DNA of 36,262 nt from Lentisphaeria bacterium (GTDB lineage: Bacteria > Verrucomicrobiota > Lentisphaeria > Victivallales > UBA1829), in assembly GCA_017646015.1 (NCBI GenBank), contig JAGCNI010000135.1, positions 1-36,262 on the forward strand. Reading direction: 5' to 3'. The position numbers and the translations under genes were made by a program. Shown piece by piece: positions 7,430-15,682 of the stretch. Under the pieces are notes generated by a model. That model saw nothing but the letters and a program-made list of their open reading frames with translations. It was not told where the DNA came from and did no database searches. The first letter of the stretch is position 1. Each line of letters begins with the position of its first letter.

Positions 7430-8155
7430 GTGTCGCAGCTCCGCATCCTGAATATCGGAAACACCCATATTCAGGTCATTGATTCCGATGGACCGGGCGT
7501 ATTCCGGTCTGCCGGAACATTTGCCACGGCGGAGTTCGATACCATTTCCAATGATATTTGCGGAAACGGTATCCCTCTTGCCGTCTCTTCGGTTGTCCCC
7601 CGGCTGACTGAAAAAATGAGAAGCAGGGACGCTCTTATCATCTCCGGAAAAATGAGACTTCCTTTCCTCTCTCCGCAAATGGATAACACCACGGTCGGAG
7701 CTGACAGAATTGCCAATGCCGCAGCTCTGCTCAACGGACCTCTTCCGGCATTATCCATTGATTTCGGGACAGCCGTCACTTTTGAATTTGTGACGGAACA
7801 GGGATTTTTTGACGGTGGGGCGATTCTGCCCGGAAGAACACTTTTACGCAAGAGTCTTCACGATTATACCGCCCAACTGCCGCTGGTCCCGCTGTCCGTC
7901 AATCTTCCGTCAATTCCAGCACGCAATACAGTTGATGCGATCCGGGCAGGTACAGATCTGGCTCTGATCGGATCCGTCAAAGAACTGACGGAAAATTTCC
8001 GTCAATATGCCGAGACCTCTTCTTTGCGGGTTGTTGCCTGCGGCGGAGACCGGGGATTCTTTCTGAATCATCTGAAAGGAATGGAAGATGGCGGAGATTT
8101 CTTCACAGCCCTCGGGATCCGGACATTATGGGAGCGGACACAGGATGCGTGTTAA
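7430..8155 (+). CDS. coaX: Type III pantothenate kinase (CoaX), with Asn in the first phosphate motif
   Basis: A 241-residue ASKHA-fold kinase that phosphorylates pantothenate in the first committed step of CoA synthesis. It starts with GTG one base after the pilC stop codon, with GGGGG shortly upstream. Family motifs: NIGNT at the N-terminus, GADRIANA (90-97), IDFGTAVTF (110-118) and GGAILPG (129-135). The first motif is normally D-x-G-N-T; here the Asp is Asn8 (codon AAT), while the Asp of GADR and the Asp of IDFGT are kept. This may lower or alter activity, or another residue may compensate. The 3' end overlaps trpF. Co-transcription with pil genes looks incidental rather than functional. 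Confidence 0.87.
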   Translation: MSQLRILNIGNTHIQVIDSDGPGVFRSAGTFATAEFDTISNDICGNGIPLAVSSVVPRLTEKMRSRDALIISGKMRLPFLSPQMDNTTVGADRIANAAALLNGPLPALSIDFGTAVTFEFVTEQGFFDGGAILPGRTLLRKSLHDYTAQLPLVPLSVNLPSIPARNTVDAIRAGTDLALIGSVKELTENFRQYAETSSLRVVACGGDRGFFLNHLKGMEDGGDFFTALGIRTLWERTQDAC

Positions 8156-8819
8156 AATTTGCGGGATCAAAACTGTCAATGAATTGACCAATGCGGTCAA
8201 TGCCGGAGCGGATGCTGTCGGTTTTCTGGTAGGACAGCGTTATCCCTCGCAGGATTTTATTCAACCGGAAACAGCGGCACGACTTGCCGCCATGCTCCCG
8301 CCGTTTGTCATGCCGGTACTTGTCACCCATCTGACCGATCCGGATCAAATCATGAAATTGATCGACCGGACTTTGATCACAACCGTTCAACTCCATGGCG
8401 GCAGTACACCTGAGCAGGTACGCCCCCTGCATAAATATCTTGAAGGAGCAGGCAAACTGATTCTGGCACTTCATTCCAAGACCATGCCGGGCGAAACATT
8501 GGCTGTACCGGAAGCGTTCAATGATTTTGTGGATGCTTATCTGCTGGACACTTTTGATCCGGCGACTGGCAGGGTAGGCGGGACAGGGATGACTCATAAC
8601 TGGCAGGCGAGTGCGGAATTTACAGCAAAATCTCTGCGTCCGGTGATTCTTGCCGGCGGATTATCCATGGATAATGTTGCGGAAGCAGTCCGGATTGTCA
8701 GACCTTTTGCAGTCGATGTCAATTCCTCTCTGCGACCGGCGGGCATGGAATTGAATCTGAAAATGGCGGCGGCATTTGTCCGTAATGCCAAAAATATTCT
8801 TTCCGGACCAGGGGATTGA
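8145..8819 (+). CDS. trpF: Phosphoribosylanthranilate isomerase
   Basis: 224 residues. The start is ATG 8145, inside the last codons of coaX, with GGAG 10 bases upstream; a longer in-frame reading from 8088 is unlikely because the family begins at VKICGIKT. TrpF is a TIM-barrel enzyme of tryptophan synthesis. Visible signatures: MRVKICGIKT with the catalytic Cys at residue 5, VGFLVGQRYPSQ, TTVQLHGG, LLDTFDPATG with the catalytic Asp, GGTGMTHNW, and ILAGGLSMDNV. The last phosphate-loop region reads VDVNSSLR rather than the usual VDVSSGVE, and the 'Y.S.R' region is also variant, so this is a diverged TrpF. No other trp gene is in the window, so the pathway is split in this genome or this copy has another role. 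Confidence 0.85.
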   Translation: MRVKICGIKTVNELTNAVNAGADAVGFLVGQRYPSQDFIQPETAARLAAMLPPFVMPVLVTHLTDPDQIMKLIDRTLITTVQLHGGSTPEQVRPLHKYLEGAGKLILALHSKTMPGETLAVPEAFNDFVDAYLLDTFDPATGRVGGTGMTHNWQASAEFTAKSLRPVILAGGLSMDNVAEAVRIVRPFAVDVNSSLRPAGMELNLKMAAAFVRNAKNILSGPGD

Positions 8820-8845
8820 TTCCGGGATTTTCTTATTTTCCTCCC

Positions 8846-8873
8846 TTGAAAAAAACGGATCAGGTGCTATTTT
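8846..8873 (+). promoter_or_regulatory. Candidate sigma70 promoter of the acyltransferase gene
   Basis: TTGAAA (8846-8851), a 16-base spacer and TATTTT (8868-8873) lie in the 91-base gap after trpF, about 40 bases before the ATG. Confidence 0.45.
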
Positions 8874-8910
8874 TCCAAAAGTTTCATATAGTTTTAATAA
8901 GGAGTGTTTT

Positions 8911-10158
8911 ATGGATCTGCATGATTTTTGCATAGAAATGGGATTTGATCTTCAGACAGAAGAACTTTTCAAGCCTCACTGGGAACGACTTTGCAACAAT
9001 ACAGTTTCCGGGATCCCCTCTTTCATGACCCGTGAATTCTTTGATAAATGGTATCCTCGCTGCAAAGGTCCGGCAGGATTGGATCAGGAGGTGGATGAAG
9101 TTCTCCGGATCGTGGAAAATGATCCTGTCTGCGCCCGCTATGCCGCCATGCTCCATTATGCCTATTTTATTGCGACACCCTATATCGGCATCATCCCGCC
9201 GCTGTCGGAAAAGAAATTCGGCAAGAATGCGGGAATCTTCCACTTGTTCATCGTGATGTCTTCCCTGCCTCTGATTGAAAAAACACATCAGAATCTGCGT
9301 CTGCCGGAAAAATATTTTCTGGATACCTGCACTTGGATCGGCGGAACGATTTCTATTTACGCAGCAGCACATGAGGGATATCCGGGTCATACACCGTCAC
9401 AAACCTACTGGATGCGTTTTCATATCGACGGCAAATTGTTCCGGGTTGGCAGATTTGAATACATGATGGAACCGTTCTCTCCGGCACTTCCGGCAATTTT
9501 CCGCAACCGGAAAGACAACTCTCTGGCTGTATTGTGCAGGGATCAATGGGCATTTGACGGAAATGGGTTCCGGGTCGATCCCGACAAAGAGACTCCGGCA
9601 TTTACCGCCCGGTTGAAATTTCTGGATAACCGTGTGACGGGTACGCCCGTCACACCGTATGGCTTTCCGCAGACGGGTCGGAAAGTGACCCTTGATCTGA
9701 CGGAATGGGAGGCGATCTGTTCTCCGTGGGATACGTGTTTGGGGATCCATATTCCGGGCGGGGGCGGCATGACGGAACAAGCCGTCAGAGATTCTCTGCT
9801 TGAAGCCCGTCAGTTTTTCCGCAAATATTTTTCCGTTGACATCAAAGTGTTCCAGTGTTCCTCCTGGCTGTTCAATCCTGCCTGGGAAAAAGAACTGCCG
9901 GATTCCAATCTTGCCTTGCTGCAGCGGAATGTATATCTGACTCCGCCTCTGCCGTTGTGGGGATGCCCCGGATTCTTTTTTGTATATGGAAGACCCAATG
10001 GCGATCCCCGTCAATTCCAATGCACGACCTCTCTGCATAAAGCTTTCTGCCGGATCGCTGAACGAGGTGAACCGCTCCGCAATGGAGCAATGTTTATTCT
10101 GGCATCGGATCTGGAATCATTCGGGAAAAACACCTATCGCAACAGTAATATTTTTTAA
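8911..10158 (+). CDS. GNAT-like N-acyltransferase domain protein (DUF5596 type)
   Basis: 415 residues from ATG 8911, which follows an AAGGAG ribosome binding site; an open frame from 8776 reads back into trpF and is not used. The two-part layout matches a family usually labelled acyltransferase domain-containing protein. An N-terminal helical half (about 1-135) leads to a GNAT-like C-terminal half with RFEYMM, the conserved LGIHIPGGGGMT segment, an ARQFFRKYF helix, and the C-x-SWLFNP-x-W motif followed by SNLALLQRN. GNAT-fold proteins transfer acyl groups from acyl-CoA or acyl-ACP to amines. The donor, acceptor and biological role of this family are not known to me. No signal peptide or membrane segment is seen. 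The downstream EEP-family gene follows by 20 bases and may share its transcript. Confidence 0.65.
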   Translation: MDLHDFCIEMGFDLQTEELFKPHWERLCNNTVSGIPSFMTREFFDKWYPRCKGPAGLDQEVDEVLRIVENDPVCARYAAMLHYAYFIATPYIGIIPPLSEKKFGKNAGIFHLFIVMSSLPLIEKTHQNLRLPEKYFLDTCTWIGGTISIYAAAHEGYPGHTPSQTYWMRFHIDGKLFRVGRFEYMMEPFSPALPAIFRNRKDNSLAVLCRDQWAFDGNGFRVDPDKETPAFTARLKFLDNRVTGTPVTPYGFPQTGRKVTLDLTEWEAICSPWDTCLGIHIPGGGGMTEQAVRDSLLEARQFFRKYFSVDIKVFQCSSWLFNPAWEKELPDSNLALLQRNVYLTPPLPLWGCPGFFFVYGRPNGDPRQFQCTTSLHKAFCRIAERGEPLRNGAMFILASDLESFGKNTYRNSNIF

Positions 10159-10178
10159 GTTGCAGGAAGAGTTGTATC

Positions 10179-10913
10179 ATGAATAAAAAAATATATCGTA
10201 TTATTTCCTATAATCTCCATTCCGGTGTTGGTATGGATCAGCGGATCGACTATGACCGTATGGCGGAAATGCTCCGCAGTCAGAAACCTGATCTGATTGG
10301 ATTTCAGGAAGTTGCAGTAAACTATCCCCGTTCGGAAAAAGTAGAAGATCCGCTTGTCTGCATGGGAAAAGCTCTGAATATGAGTTCTGTATTCGGGGAA
10401 ACCTGCAAACCTGTGATCGACGGGAAACAGTACCGTTACGGAATCGGCATCATGGGCTCACTGCCGATGGAAAAAGTCGATCAGATCCCGTTGCCTTGTA
10501 TGAAAGATGCAGAACCGAGAACAGCACTGGTGGTCAGAGTCAATACAGATGATGACCGGAATTTCTATCTGATCTGTACTCATCTTTCGCATGAACAAAC
10601 CGGGGAATGTGAAAAGATCCGTCAGGAACAGCTCCGCACGATATCCGATCGGATCCATGAAAAGAATTACACACCGGCAGTTCTGGTGGGAGATTTCAAT
10701 GCGTTACCGGATACGCCCTGTATCCGGGATTTGCAGAAAGAATGGCAGGTGACAGATCTTCAGGAGCCGACTTTCCCTGCGGATGTACCGGAAATCAAAA
10801 TTGATTATATTGCCTTTTACCCGGACAATGCTTTTACGTTGAAAGGCTATCATGTGCTTGCCGAAACAGTGATTTCCGATCACCGTCCGATCATTGCTGA
10901 ACTGGAATTTTGA
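10179..10913 (+). CDS. Endonuclease/exonuclease/phosphatase (EEP) family hydrolase
   Basis: 244 residues, with an AGGAAGAG ribosome binding site. The protein has the full set of EEP-fold catalytic motifs: SYNLHSG (Asn12), GFQEV (Glu44), CTHLSHE, VGDFNALPDTP, DYIAFYP and ISDHRPI at the C-terminus (Asp and His). These bind Mg2+ and cleave phosphodiester or phosphomonoester bonds. The short length and IDYDRMAEML after the first motif resemble the small metal-dependent hydrolases of the ElsH/YafD type rather than ExoIII. The substrate cannot be predicted: nucleic acid, sphingolipid-like or inositol-phosphate targets all occur in the fold. No signal peptide. Confidence 0.88.
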   Translation: MNKKIYRIISYNLHSGVGMDQRIDYDRMAEMLRSQKPDLIGFQEVAVNYPRSEKVEDPLVCMGKALNMSSVFGETCKPVIDGKQYRYGIGIMGSLPMEKVDQIPLPCMKDAEPRTALVVRVNTDDDRNFYLICTHLSHEQTGECEKIRQEQLRTISDRIHEKNYTPAVLVGDFNALPDTPCIRDLQKEWQVTDLQEPTFPADVPEIKIDYIAFYPDNAFTLKGYHVLAETVISDHRPIIAELEF

Positions 10914-10930
10914 ATACAGAAACAAGAGTT

Positions 10931-12754
10931 ATGAATTTACGACCTGAATTTATCCCTATGAGCCGCAGGGAGATGGAAAAGCTCGGCTGGAAAGAATTGG
11001 ATATTCTGCTGATCAGCGGGGATGCGTATGTGGATCATCCCTCTTTCGGACCTGCGCTGATTGGCAGACTGCTGTTGGATGAAGGCTGGCGTGTCGGGAT
11101 CGTGGCACAGCCGGATTGGAAAGATCCGGAATCAGTGAAAGTCATGGGCCGTCCCCGGATCGCCTGTGCTGTAACTGCCGGTAATATGGATTCGATGCTC
11201 TGTATCTACACCGTCGGCAGACGTTTCCGTCGGGAAGATATTTATTCTCCCGGCGGCAAAACCGGTTTGAAACCTCCGATGGCAACTGTTGTTTATACGC
11301 AAATGTGCAAAGCGGCTTTCCCGGGGATCCCAGTGGTTCTGGGGGGGATGGAAGCGAGTATGCGGCGGGTTGCTCATTACGATTACTGGCAGGATAAAAT
11401 GCGTCCCGGAGTGTTGGTTGACTCCAAAGCAGATATTCTGGTTTACGGTCAGGGGGAACTTTCCACACCGGAAATCTTCCATCGTCTGGAAAAAGGGGAA
11501 AGTCTTGAGGGAATTCCCGGAACCGCCCGTTTTCTGGGGGGAAAAGCCTCTGCGGAGCTGAAAATCGATGATTCTTACGCATTGCTTCCCTCGTTTGAAG
11601 AGATGAAGAATGACCGTGATGCGATCCTGCGTGAAATGGTCATTATTGAAAAAGAGATGAATGCCTGGTGCGGCAGAAAACTGTTGCAGGACTACAACGG
11701 CAGATATGTTCTTGTGGAACCGCCGCAACCGCCGATGGAGAGCAAAGTTTTTGATAAAGTCTGTGAATTTCCGTATGCCGGACGGCCTCATCCCTCGTAT
11801 CAGGAAAAGATCCCCGCATTTGAAACAGTCAAAGATTCCATTCCGGCTGTCCGCGGCTGTCCCGGCGGATGCGCTTTCTGCGGATTGGTATCTCACCAGG
11901 GACGGCATATTATTTCCCGTTCGGAAGATTCGATCATGCGGAGTGTGCAATGTTTGAAAAAACAACCCTTTTTCCGTGGAACGATCAGTGATGTCGGCGG
12001 ACCGGCGGGAAACTCCTACGGGCACCATGCGAAAGATCCCTCATTATGTGCCAAATGCCGCCGTTCCAGCTGTATGTTCCCGAATCATTGCCCAAACTAT
12101 ATTGCGGATGGCAAACCGTTGATTGCGCTGTTGCGGCGGATGCGGCGGGAAGAGGGCGTGAAACATGTTTTCATCAATTCCGGGATCCGTCTTGATCTGG
12201 CATTGATGCAGCCGGATCTTACGGCTGAAATCATCCGTCATCATGTTTCCGGTCACATGAAAGTTGCCCCGGAACATCTCCACAAACGTGTTCTGGCATT
12301 GATGCGGAAAGGACAACCCGAAGAGCTTCAGGAATTTATGAAAATTTTTGAACGGATCAGCAAAGAATGCGGCAAAGAACAATATCTGATCCCGCTGTTT
12401 ATTTCCAATTTCCCCGGGTGTACTGAAAAAGAGATGAAAGTGGTGGATGATTTCCTCGCCTCGCATAACTGGAGTCTTGAACAGGCACAGGATTATATTC
12501 CGCTGCCGCTGACCATGGGAGCCGCCATGTATTACTCCGGGAAAACAGCTGACGGAGAAGTGATTGAAGTCAACCGTGGTTTACGCGAACGCCGGACCCA
12601 GTTGGAAATGCTTAAGCACCGGCGGGATGGATACCGTAACTACTCCGGAGAAAGCAAGAATCGGGAACAGGAAAAAGGACGCAATGGAAAATTCCGCGGG
12701 CAGGATCACCGGAAAAAGAATTTTTCCGGAAAACCTGATCGTCGCAGACATTGA
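10931..12754 (+). CDS. YgiQ-family radical SAM protein
   Basis: 607 residues from ATG 10931, with an AAGAG site upstream; a TTG at 10910 in the same frame would overlap the previous gene and is less likely. The N-terminus (FIPMSRREMEKLGW, DILLISGDAYVDHPSFG) and the stretch GGMEASMRRVAHYDYW are hallmarks of the YgiQ family. The radical SAM cluster motif is C310-x3-C314-x2-C317 in VRGCPGGCAFCG. Cysteines in CAKCRRSSCMFPNHCP may hold a further metal or Fe-S site. The C-terminus ends with a Lys/Arg-rich tail (about 40 residues) common in the family. The reaction is unknown; a 4Fe-4S/SAM radical modification is assumed from the motif. Confidence 0.93.
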   Translation: MNLRPEFIPMSRREMEKLGWKELDILLISGDAYVDHPSFGPALIGRLLLDEGWRVGIVAQPDWKDPESVKVMGRPRIACAVTAGNMDSMLCIYTVGRRFRREDIYSPGGKTGLKPPMATVVYTQMCKAAFPGIPVVLGGMEASMRRVAHYDYWQDKMRPGVLVDSKADILVYGQGELSTPEIFHRLEKGESLEGIPGTARFLGGKASAELKIDDSYALLPSFEEMKNDRDAILREMVIIEKEMNAWCGRKLLQDYNGRYVLVEPPQPPMESKVFDKVCEFPYAGRPHPSYQEKIPAFETVKDSIPAVRGCPGGCAFCGLVSHQGRHIISRSEDSIMRSVQCLKKQPFFRGTISDVGGPAGNSYGHHAKDPSLCAKCRRSSCMFPNHCPNYIADGKPLIALLRRMRREEGVKHVFINSGIRLDLALMQPDLTAEIIRHHVSGHMKVAPEHLHKRVLALMRKGQPEELQEFMKIFERISKECGKEQYLIPLFISNFPGCTEKEMKVVDDFLASHNWSLEQAQDYIPLPLTMGAAMYYSGKTADGEVIEVNRGLRERRTQLEMLKHRRDGYRNYSGESKNREQEKGRNGKFRGQDHRKKNFSGKPDRRRH

Positions 12755-12812
12755 TTTTTCCTGCCGGACACTTCTATTTTCCTGAGGCGCAAAAAGAAAA
12801 ATCATATTTCTA

Positions 12813-12841
12813 TTGGCAATTCCGGAAAAATGTTGTATATT
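12813..12841 (+). promoter_or_regulatory. Candidate sigma70 promoter of the DEAD-box helicase gene
   Basis: TTGGCA (12813-12818), a 17-base spacer and TATATT (12836-12841). Transcription would begin near 12848, giving a leader of about 140 bases. Confidence 0.55.
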
Positions 12842-12869
12842 ATAAGCCCCTCTGTGAATGATCCCGTAT

Positions 12870-12891
12870 TTCCGGAGGGAAAGCTCCTGAA
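12870..12891 (+). promoter_or_regulatory. Hairpin in the long 5' leader of the DEAD-box helicase mRNA
   Basis: TTCCGGAG and CTCCTGAA pair with one C/U mismatch around a GGAAAG loop. It lies about 20 bases after the presumed transcription start and about 95 bases before the ATG. It matches no riboswitch that I know. Long structured leaders are common on cold-shock helicase mRNAs, so a role in temperature or autoregulation is possible but unproven. Confidence 0.3.
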
Positions 12892-12986
12892 CGAAGAATA
12901 AGATTGCGGAACCTTGCATTGTACTGCGGACGGCTTTTTCTTTCAGTTTGAGATCAGCAGAAACAGTATAAAAAAGGTTTGAAACA

Positions 12987-14834
12987 ATGGATGATCTGGA
13001 AAAATTCCGTGCGCTCGGAATCTCTGAGTGCGTACTTGAAGCTCTTGCACAGAAAGGGTTTGTGGAACCCTCTCCGATTCAGGAATTGACTATTCCCATG
13101 CTGAAAAACGGAGAAAAGGATGTTGTCGGACAGGCACAGACCGGAACCGGAAAAACAGCTGCCTTCGGGATCCCCATCATTGATACTCTTGAACGGTCGG
13201 AGAACGGTCCGCAGGCATTGATCCTTTCCCCGACCCGTGAACTTTCCATTCAGATCGCAGATGAATTGAACTCTCTGAAAGGCAATTCACCCTTGCGGAT
13301 CGCACCGTTTTACGGCGGTCAGTATATCGGGCTGCAGCTCCGGAAACTGGAAGAGGGCGTGGATATTGTCATCGGTACTCCCGGACGGATCATAGATTTG
13401 ATGGAAAGAGGAAAATTGAACTGGGAAGCTCTCCGTTTTGCAGTATTGGATGAAGCCGATGAAATGCTGGATATGGGCTTTGTGGATGATATCAAACAGA
13501 TTCTTTCACAGACTCCCGCCGACAAACGTATGCTGATGTTCTCCGCCACCATGCCGGAGGAAATTCTGGCAATCGCAGAACAATTCATGCGTCCGGGGTA
13601 TGAAATCGTGCGGACACAGAATGAAACAGTCAGTACCGAACTGGCGGAACAGTTCTATTACGTTGTCAAACGGGAAAATAAACTCGCCGCCCTTTCCCGG
13701 ATCCTCGATATGGAAAATGATCTCTACGCCATGATCTTCTGCAAAACCAAAACGGATGTGGATGATCTTGTCGAAGCCCTGCTGCCGAGAGGCTATCTGG
13801 TGGATGCACTCCATGGCGATATCGCTCAGACACAACGGACACGTGTGATCAGCAATTTTAAATCCAGACGTTTTCCCATTCTGATCGCAACCGATGTGGC
13901 TGCCCGCGGGATCGACGTCAATGATTTGACCCATGTGATCAACTTCTCCATTCCGCAAAGCCCGGAAGCATACGTCCATCGGATCGGACGTACCGGACGG
14001 GCTGGCAAACACGGTACTGCCATCACCTTTGTCACCCCCGGCGAAGTCCGTACTCTCAACAGGATCCGGAAAACGATCAATGCTGATATCCGCAAAGGAA
14101 CACTCCCGACTCTGGAAGAAGTCATTGAGTCCAAAAAACAATATTTTGCTGGCTCAATGCGGCAATTGATCGAAGAAGATAAACATAAACGTTATCTCTC
14201 TTTTGCAGAAGAACTTCTGACTCTCTGTGACCATCCGGCAGAAATGATTGCCGCCATGCTGGAATCCCGTTTCAAAGATGAACTGAGCGCAGAAGGAAAA
14301 ATTGATTTTCTCCTGAAAAAAGAAAAGGAAAAACCGGAACGGAACAGTAAGCGTGAAAAGAAATTCTCCGGGGATGAGGCAGTTGCGGATGAACGCAATA
14401 CAGCCCGGATCCGATTCGGGATCGGAAAAGATGACGGGGTCATGGTTCCGGAAATTCTGGCTATGATCTTCAAAGAAACAGGGATCCGCGGAGTCAACCT
14501 CGGCAGAATCGACTGTTTCCCCGATGCAACATACGTCAGTGCCTCGCCGGAAGATGCCCGGAAGATCTTCAGTTCCTTCCGCGGAAGAGATGTGGAAGTC
14601 ACCGAAGCAGCCCCGTATGAAGGAAGATCCGGTAAACCCCGCAACGCCGGAAAACATTCTGAACAGAAACCTCGCGGCAACCGGGATGAACGATACAGCA
14701 GATCCGGAAGAAAAGAACGTTTCCCGGCAGACCGCAAACGGGATTCTTTCAACGCCCGTCCCCCAAAAGGACCGCATCCCGCTAAAAACTGGAAAAAGAA
14801 AAAAGAACGTTTCCCGGAAAGAGATCAATTCTGA
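12987..14834 (+). CDS. deaD: DEAD-box ATP-dependent RNA helicase with DbpA-like RNA-binding domain
   Basis: 615 residues. RecA-like domain 1 carries the Q motif (GFVEPSPIQE), Walker A AQTGTGKT at 50-57, PTREL, GTPGR, DEAD and SAT; domain 2 carries the ATDVAARGID and HRIGRTGRAG motifs. A charged region follows, then a DbpA/CsdA-type RNA-binding domain (about 470-545) with ARIRFGIGKDDGV and IGRIDCF-like features (here LGRIDCFPDATYV). The protein ends in a Lys/Arg/Gly-rich tail (about 550-615) typical of CsdA/DeaD proteins. Such proteins unwind RNA during ribosome assembly and mRNA decay, especially in the cold. The gene has its own promoter and a leader of about 140 bases. The family call is secure; the exact symbol (deaD/csdA) rests on domain order. 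Confidence 0.93.
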   Translation: MDDLEKFRALGISECVLEALAQKGFVEPSPIQELTIPMLKNGEKDVVGQAQTGTGKTAAFGIPIIDTLERSENGPQALILSPTRELSIQIADELNSLKGNSPLRIAPFYGGQYIGLQLRKLEEGVDIVIGTPGRIIDLMERGKLNWEALRFAVLDEADEMLDMGFVDDIKQILSQTPADKRMLMFSATMPEEILAIAEQFMRPGYEIVRTQNETVSTELAEQFYYVVKRENKLAALSRILDMENDLYAMIFCKTKTDVDDLVEALLPRGYLVDALHGDIAQTQRTRVISNFKSRRFPILIATDVAARGIDVNDLTHVINFSIPQSPEAYVHRIGRTGRAGKHGTAITFVTPGEVRTLNRIRKTINADIRKGTLPTLEEVIESKKQYFAGSMRQLIEEDKHKRYLSFAEELLTLCDHPAEMIAAMLESRFKDELSAEGKIDFLLKKEKEKPERNSKREKKFSGDEAVADERNTARIRFGIGKDDGVMVPEILAMIFKETGIRGVNLGRIDCFPDATYVSASPEDARKIFSSFRGRDVEVTEAAPYEGRSGKPRNAGKHSEQKPRGNRDERYSRSGRKERFPADRKRDSFNARPPKGPHPAKNWKKKKERFPERDQF

Positions 14835-14862
14835 TTTTTTGATCTTTCTTTGTTTTTTTTTC
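14822..14862 (+). terminator. Possible weak intrinsic terminator after the helicase gene
   Basis: AGATCAA (14822-14828) can pair with TTGATCT (14839-14845), followed by a T-rich run to about 14861. The stem is AT-rich and begins inside the last helicase codons, so strength is doubtful. Confidence 0.35.
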
Positions 14863-14872
14863 TGTCCGGGGC

Positions 14873-14901
14873 TTGATTTTTCCTGAAAACAGAGGAAATT
14901 A
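14873..14901 (+). promoter_or_regulatory. Candidate sigma70 promoter of the CBM9-like gene
   Basis: TTGATT (14873-14878), a 17-base spacer and AAATTA (14896-14901), overlapping a TATAAG. Start would be about 30 bases before the ATG at 14938, which has an AAAGGA ribosome binding site. Confidence 0.35.
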
Positions 14902-14937
14902 TAAGCAGAACGTAAAATCCAACGAAAGGAATTACAA

Positions 14938-15588
14938 ATGTCTTATCTTATCAAACGTGCAAATGGTCCTGTTGACCTCTCTGCCGCATGGGACAGTCCC
15001 ACATGGCAGCAGGCTGTCGCATTGAAACTGGAAGTCGTTTTTGACCGCAGCAGCGATCACCGTCCCCCGACAACTGTCAAAATGCTGTACGATGACAAAA
15101 ATATCTACGGTCTCTTTCAGGTCGAAGACCACTATGTCCGTGCCGTTGCTCAGCAGAATCAGGAACAGGTCTGCAAGGACAGCTGTGTGGAATTCTTTGT
15201 CCGCCCCGCAGGACAGAAAGAATATTTCAACTTTGAAATCAACTGCGGCGGAACCCTCCTGCTCTATCGTGTCCGCGACTGCCGTGCAAAAGATTTCGAT
15301 GTTCTTTCCGAAGAAACTCTTGCAACGATCGAACGTTTCCATACGCTCCCGAAAATCGTGGATCCTGAAATTCAGGAACCGACCGTCTGGCGTCTCGGAT
15401 TCCGGATTCCGATCTCTTTCTTTGAAGAATACTCCACCATCAATCCGAACCTCTCCGGTCAGGTATGGAAAGCCAACTTCACCAAATGTGCCGATGATAC
15501 CTCTCATCCGCACTGGCTCTCCTGGCTGAATCTTTCCAAATTGGATTTCCATCTGCCCGATGAATTTGCAGATATCATCTTTGAATGA
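14938..15588 (+). CDS. Carbohydrate-binding family 9-like protein
   Basis: 216 residues that form a single beta-sandwich domain of the CBM9-like type. Recognisable points are the opening WDSPTWQQA, the strand pair VKMLYDDKNIYGLFQVEDHYV, the CKDSCVEFFVRP segment (D-S-x-E-F-F is the family hallmark), YFNFEINCGGTLLLYR, and the C-terminal WKANFTKCADD and HWLSW. The domain usually binds glycans and is often found on secreted enzymes. This protein has no signal peptide, no membrane helix and no enzyme domain, so it appears to be cytoplasmic and free-standing; its ligand is unknown. It has its own presumed promoter and ends at a strong bidirectional terminator. Many PVC and Bacteroidota genomes carry similar stand-alone proteins. 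Confidence 0.78.
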   Translation: MSYLIKRANGPVDLSAAWDSPTWQQAVALKLEVVFDRSSDHRPPTTVKMLYDDKNIYGLFQVEDHYVRAVAQQNQEQVCKDSCVEFFVRPAGQKEYFNFEINCGGTLLLYRVRDCRAKDFDVLSEETLATIERFHTLPKIVDPEIQEPTVWRLGFRIPISFFEEYSTINPNLSGQVWKANFTKCADDTSHPHWLSWLNLSKLDFHLPDEFADIIFE

Positions 15589-15612
15589 TTTTCTCTGAAA
15601 ATCCATTGCAAT

Positions 15613-15662
15613 AAAAAAACGTCCGCCTTTTCAGAATTGCTGATGAAGCGGACGTTTTTTTA
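15613..15662 (+). terminator. Strong bidirectional intrinsic terminator between convergent genes
   Basis: ACGTCCGC (15619-15626) pairs perfectly with GCGGACGT (15648-15655). The stem is preceded by seven A and followed by seven or more T, so it works on both strands and serves the CBM9-like gene and the PHP gene. Confidence 0.9.
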
Positions 15663-15682
15663 TATTTTGAACGGAAATTGTA

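Noticed and set aside
10910..10930. TTG start for the YgiQ-family gene overlapping the preceding hydrolase
   Set aside because: No ribosome binding site at that position and the family N-terminus starts nearer the ATG at 10931.
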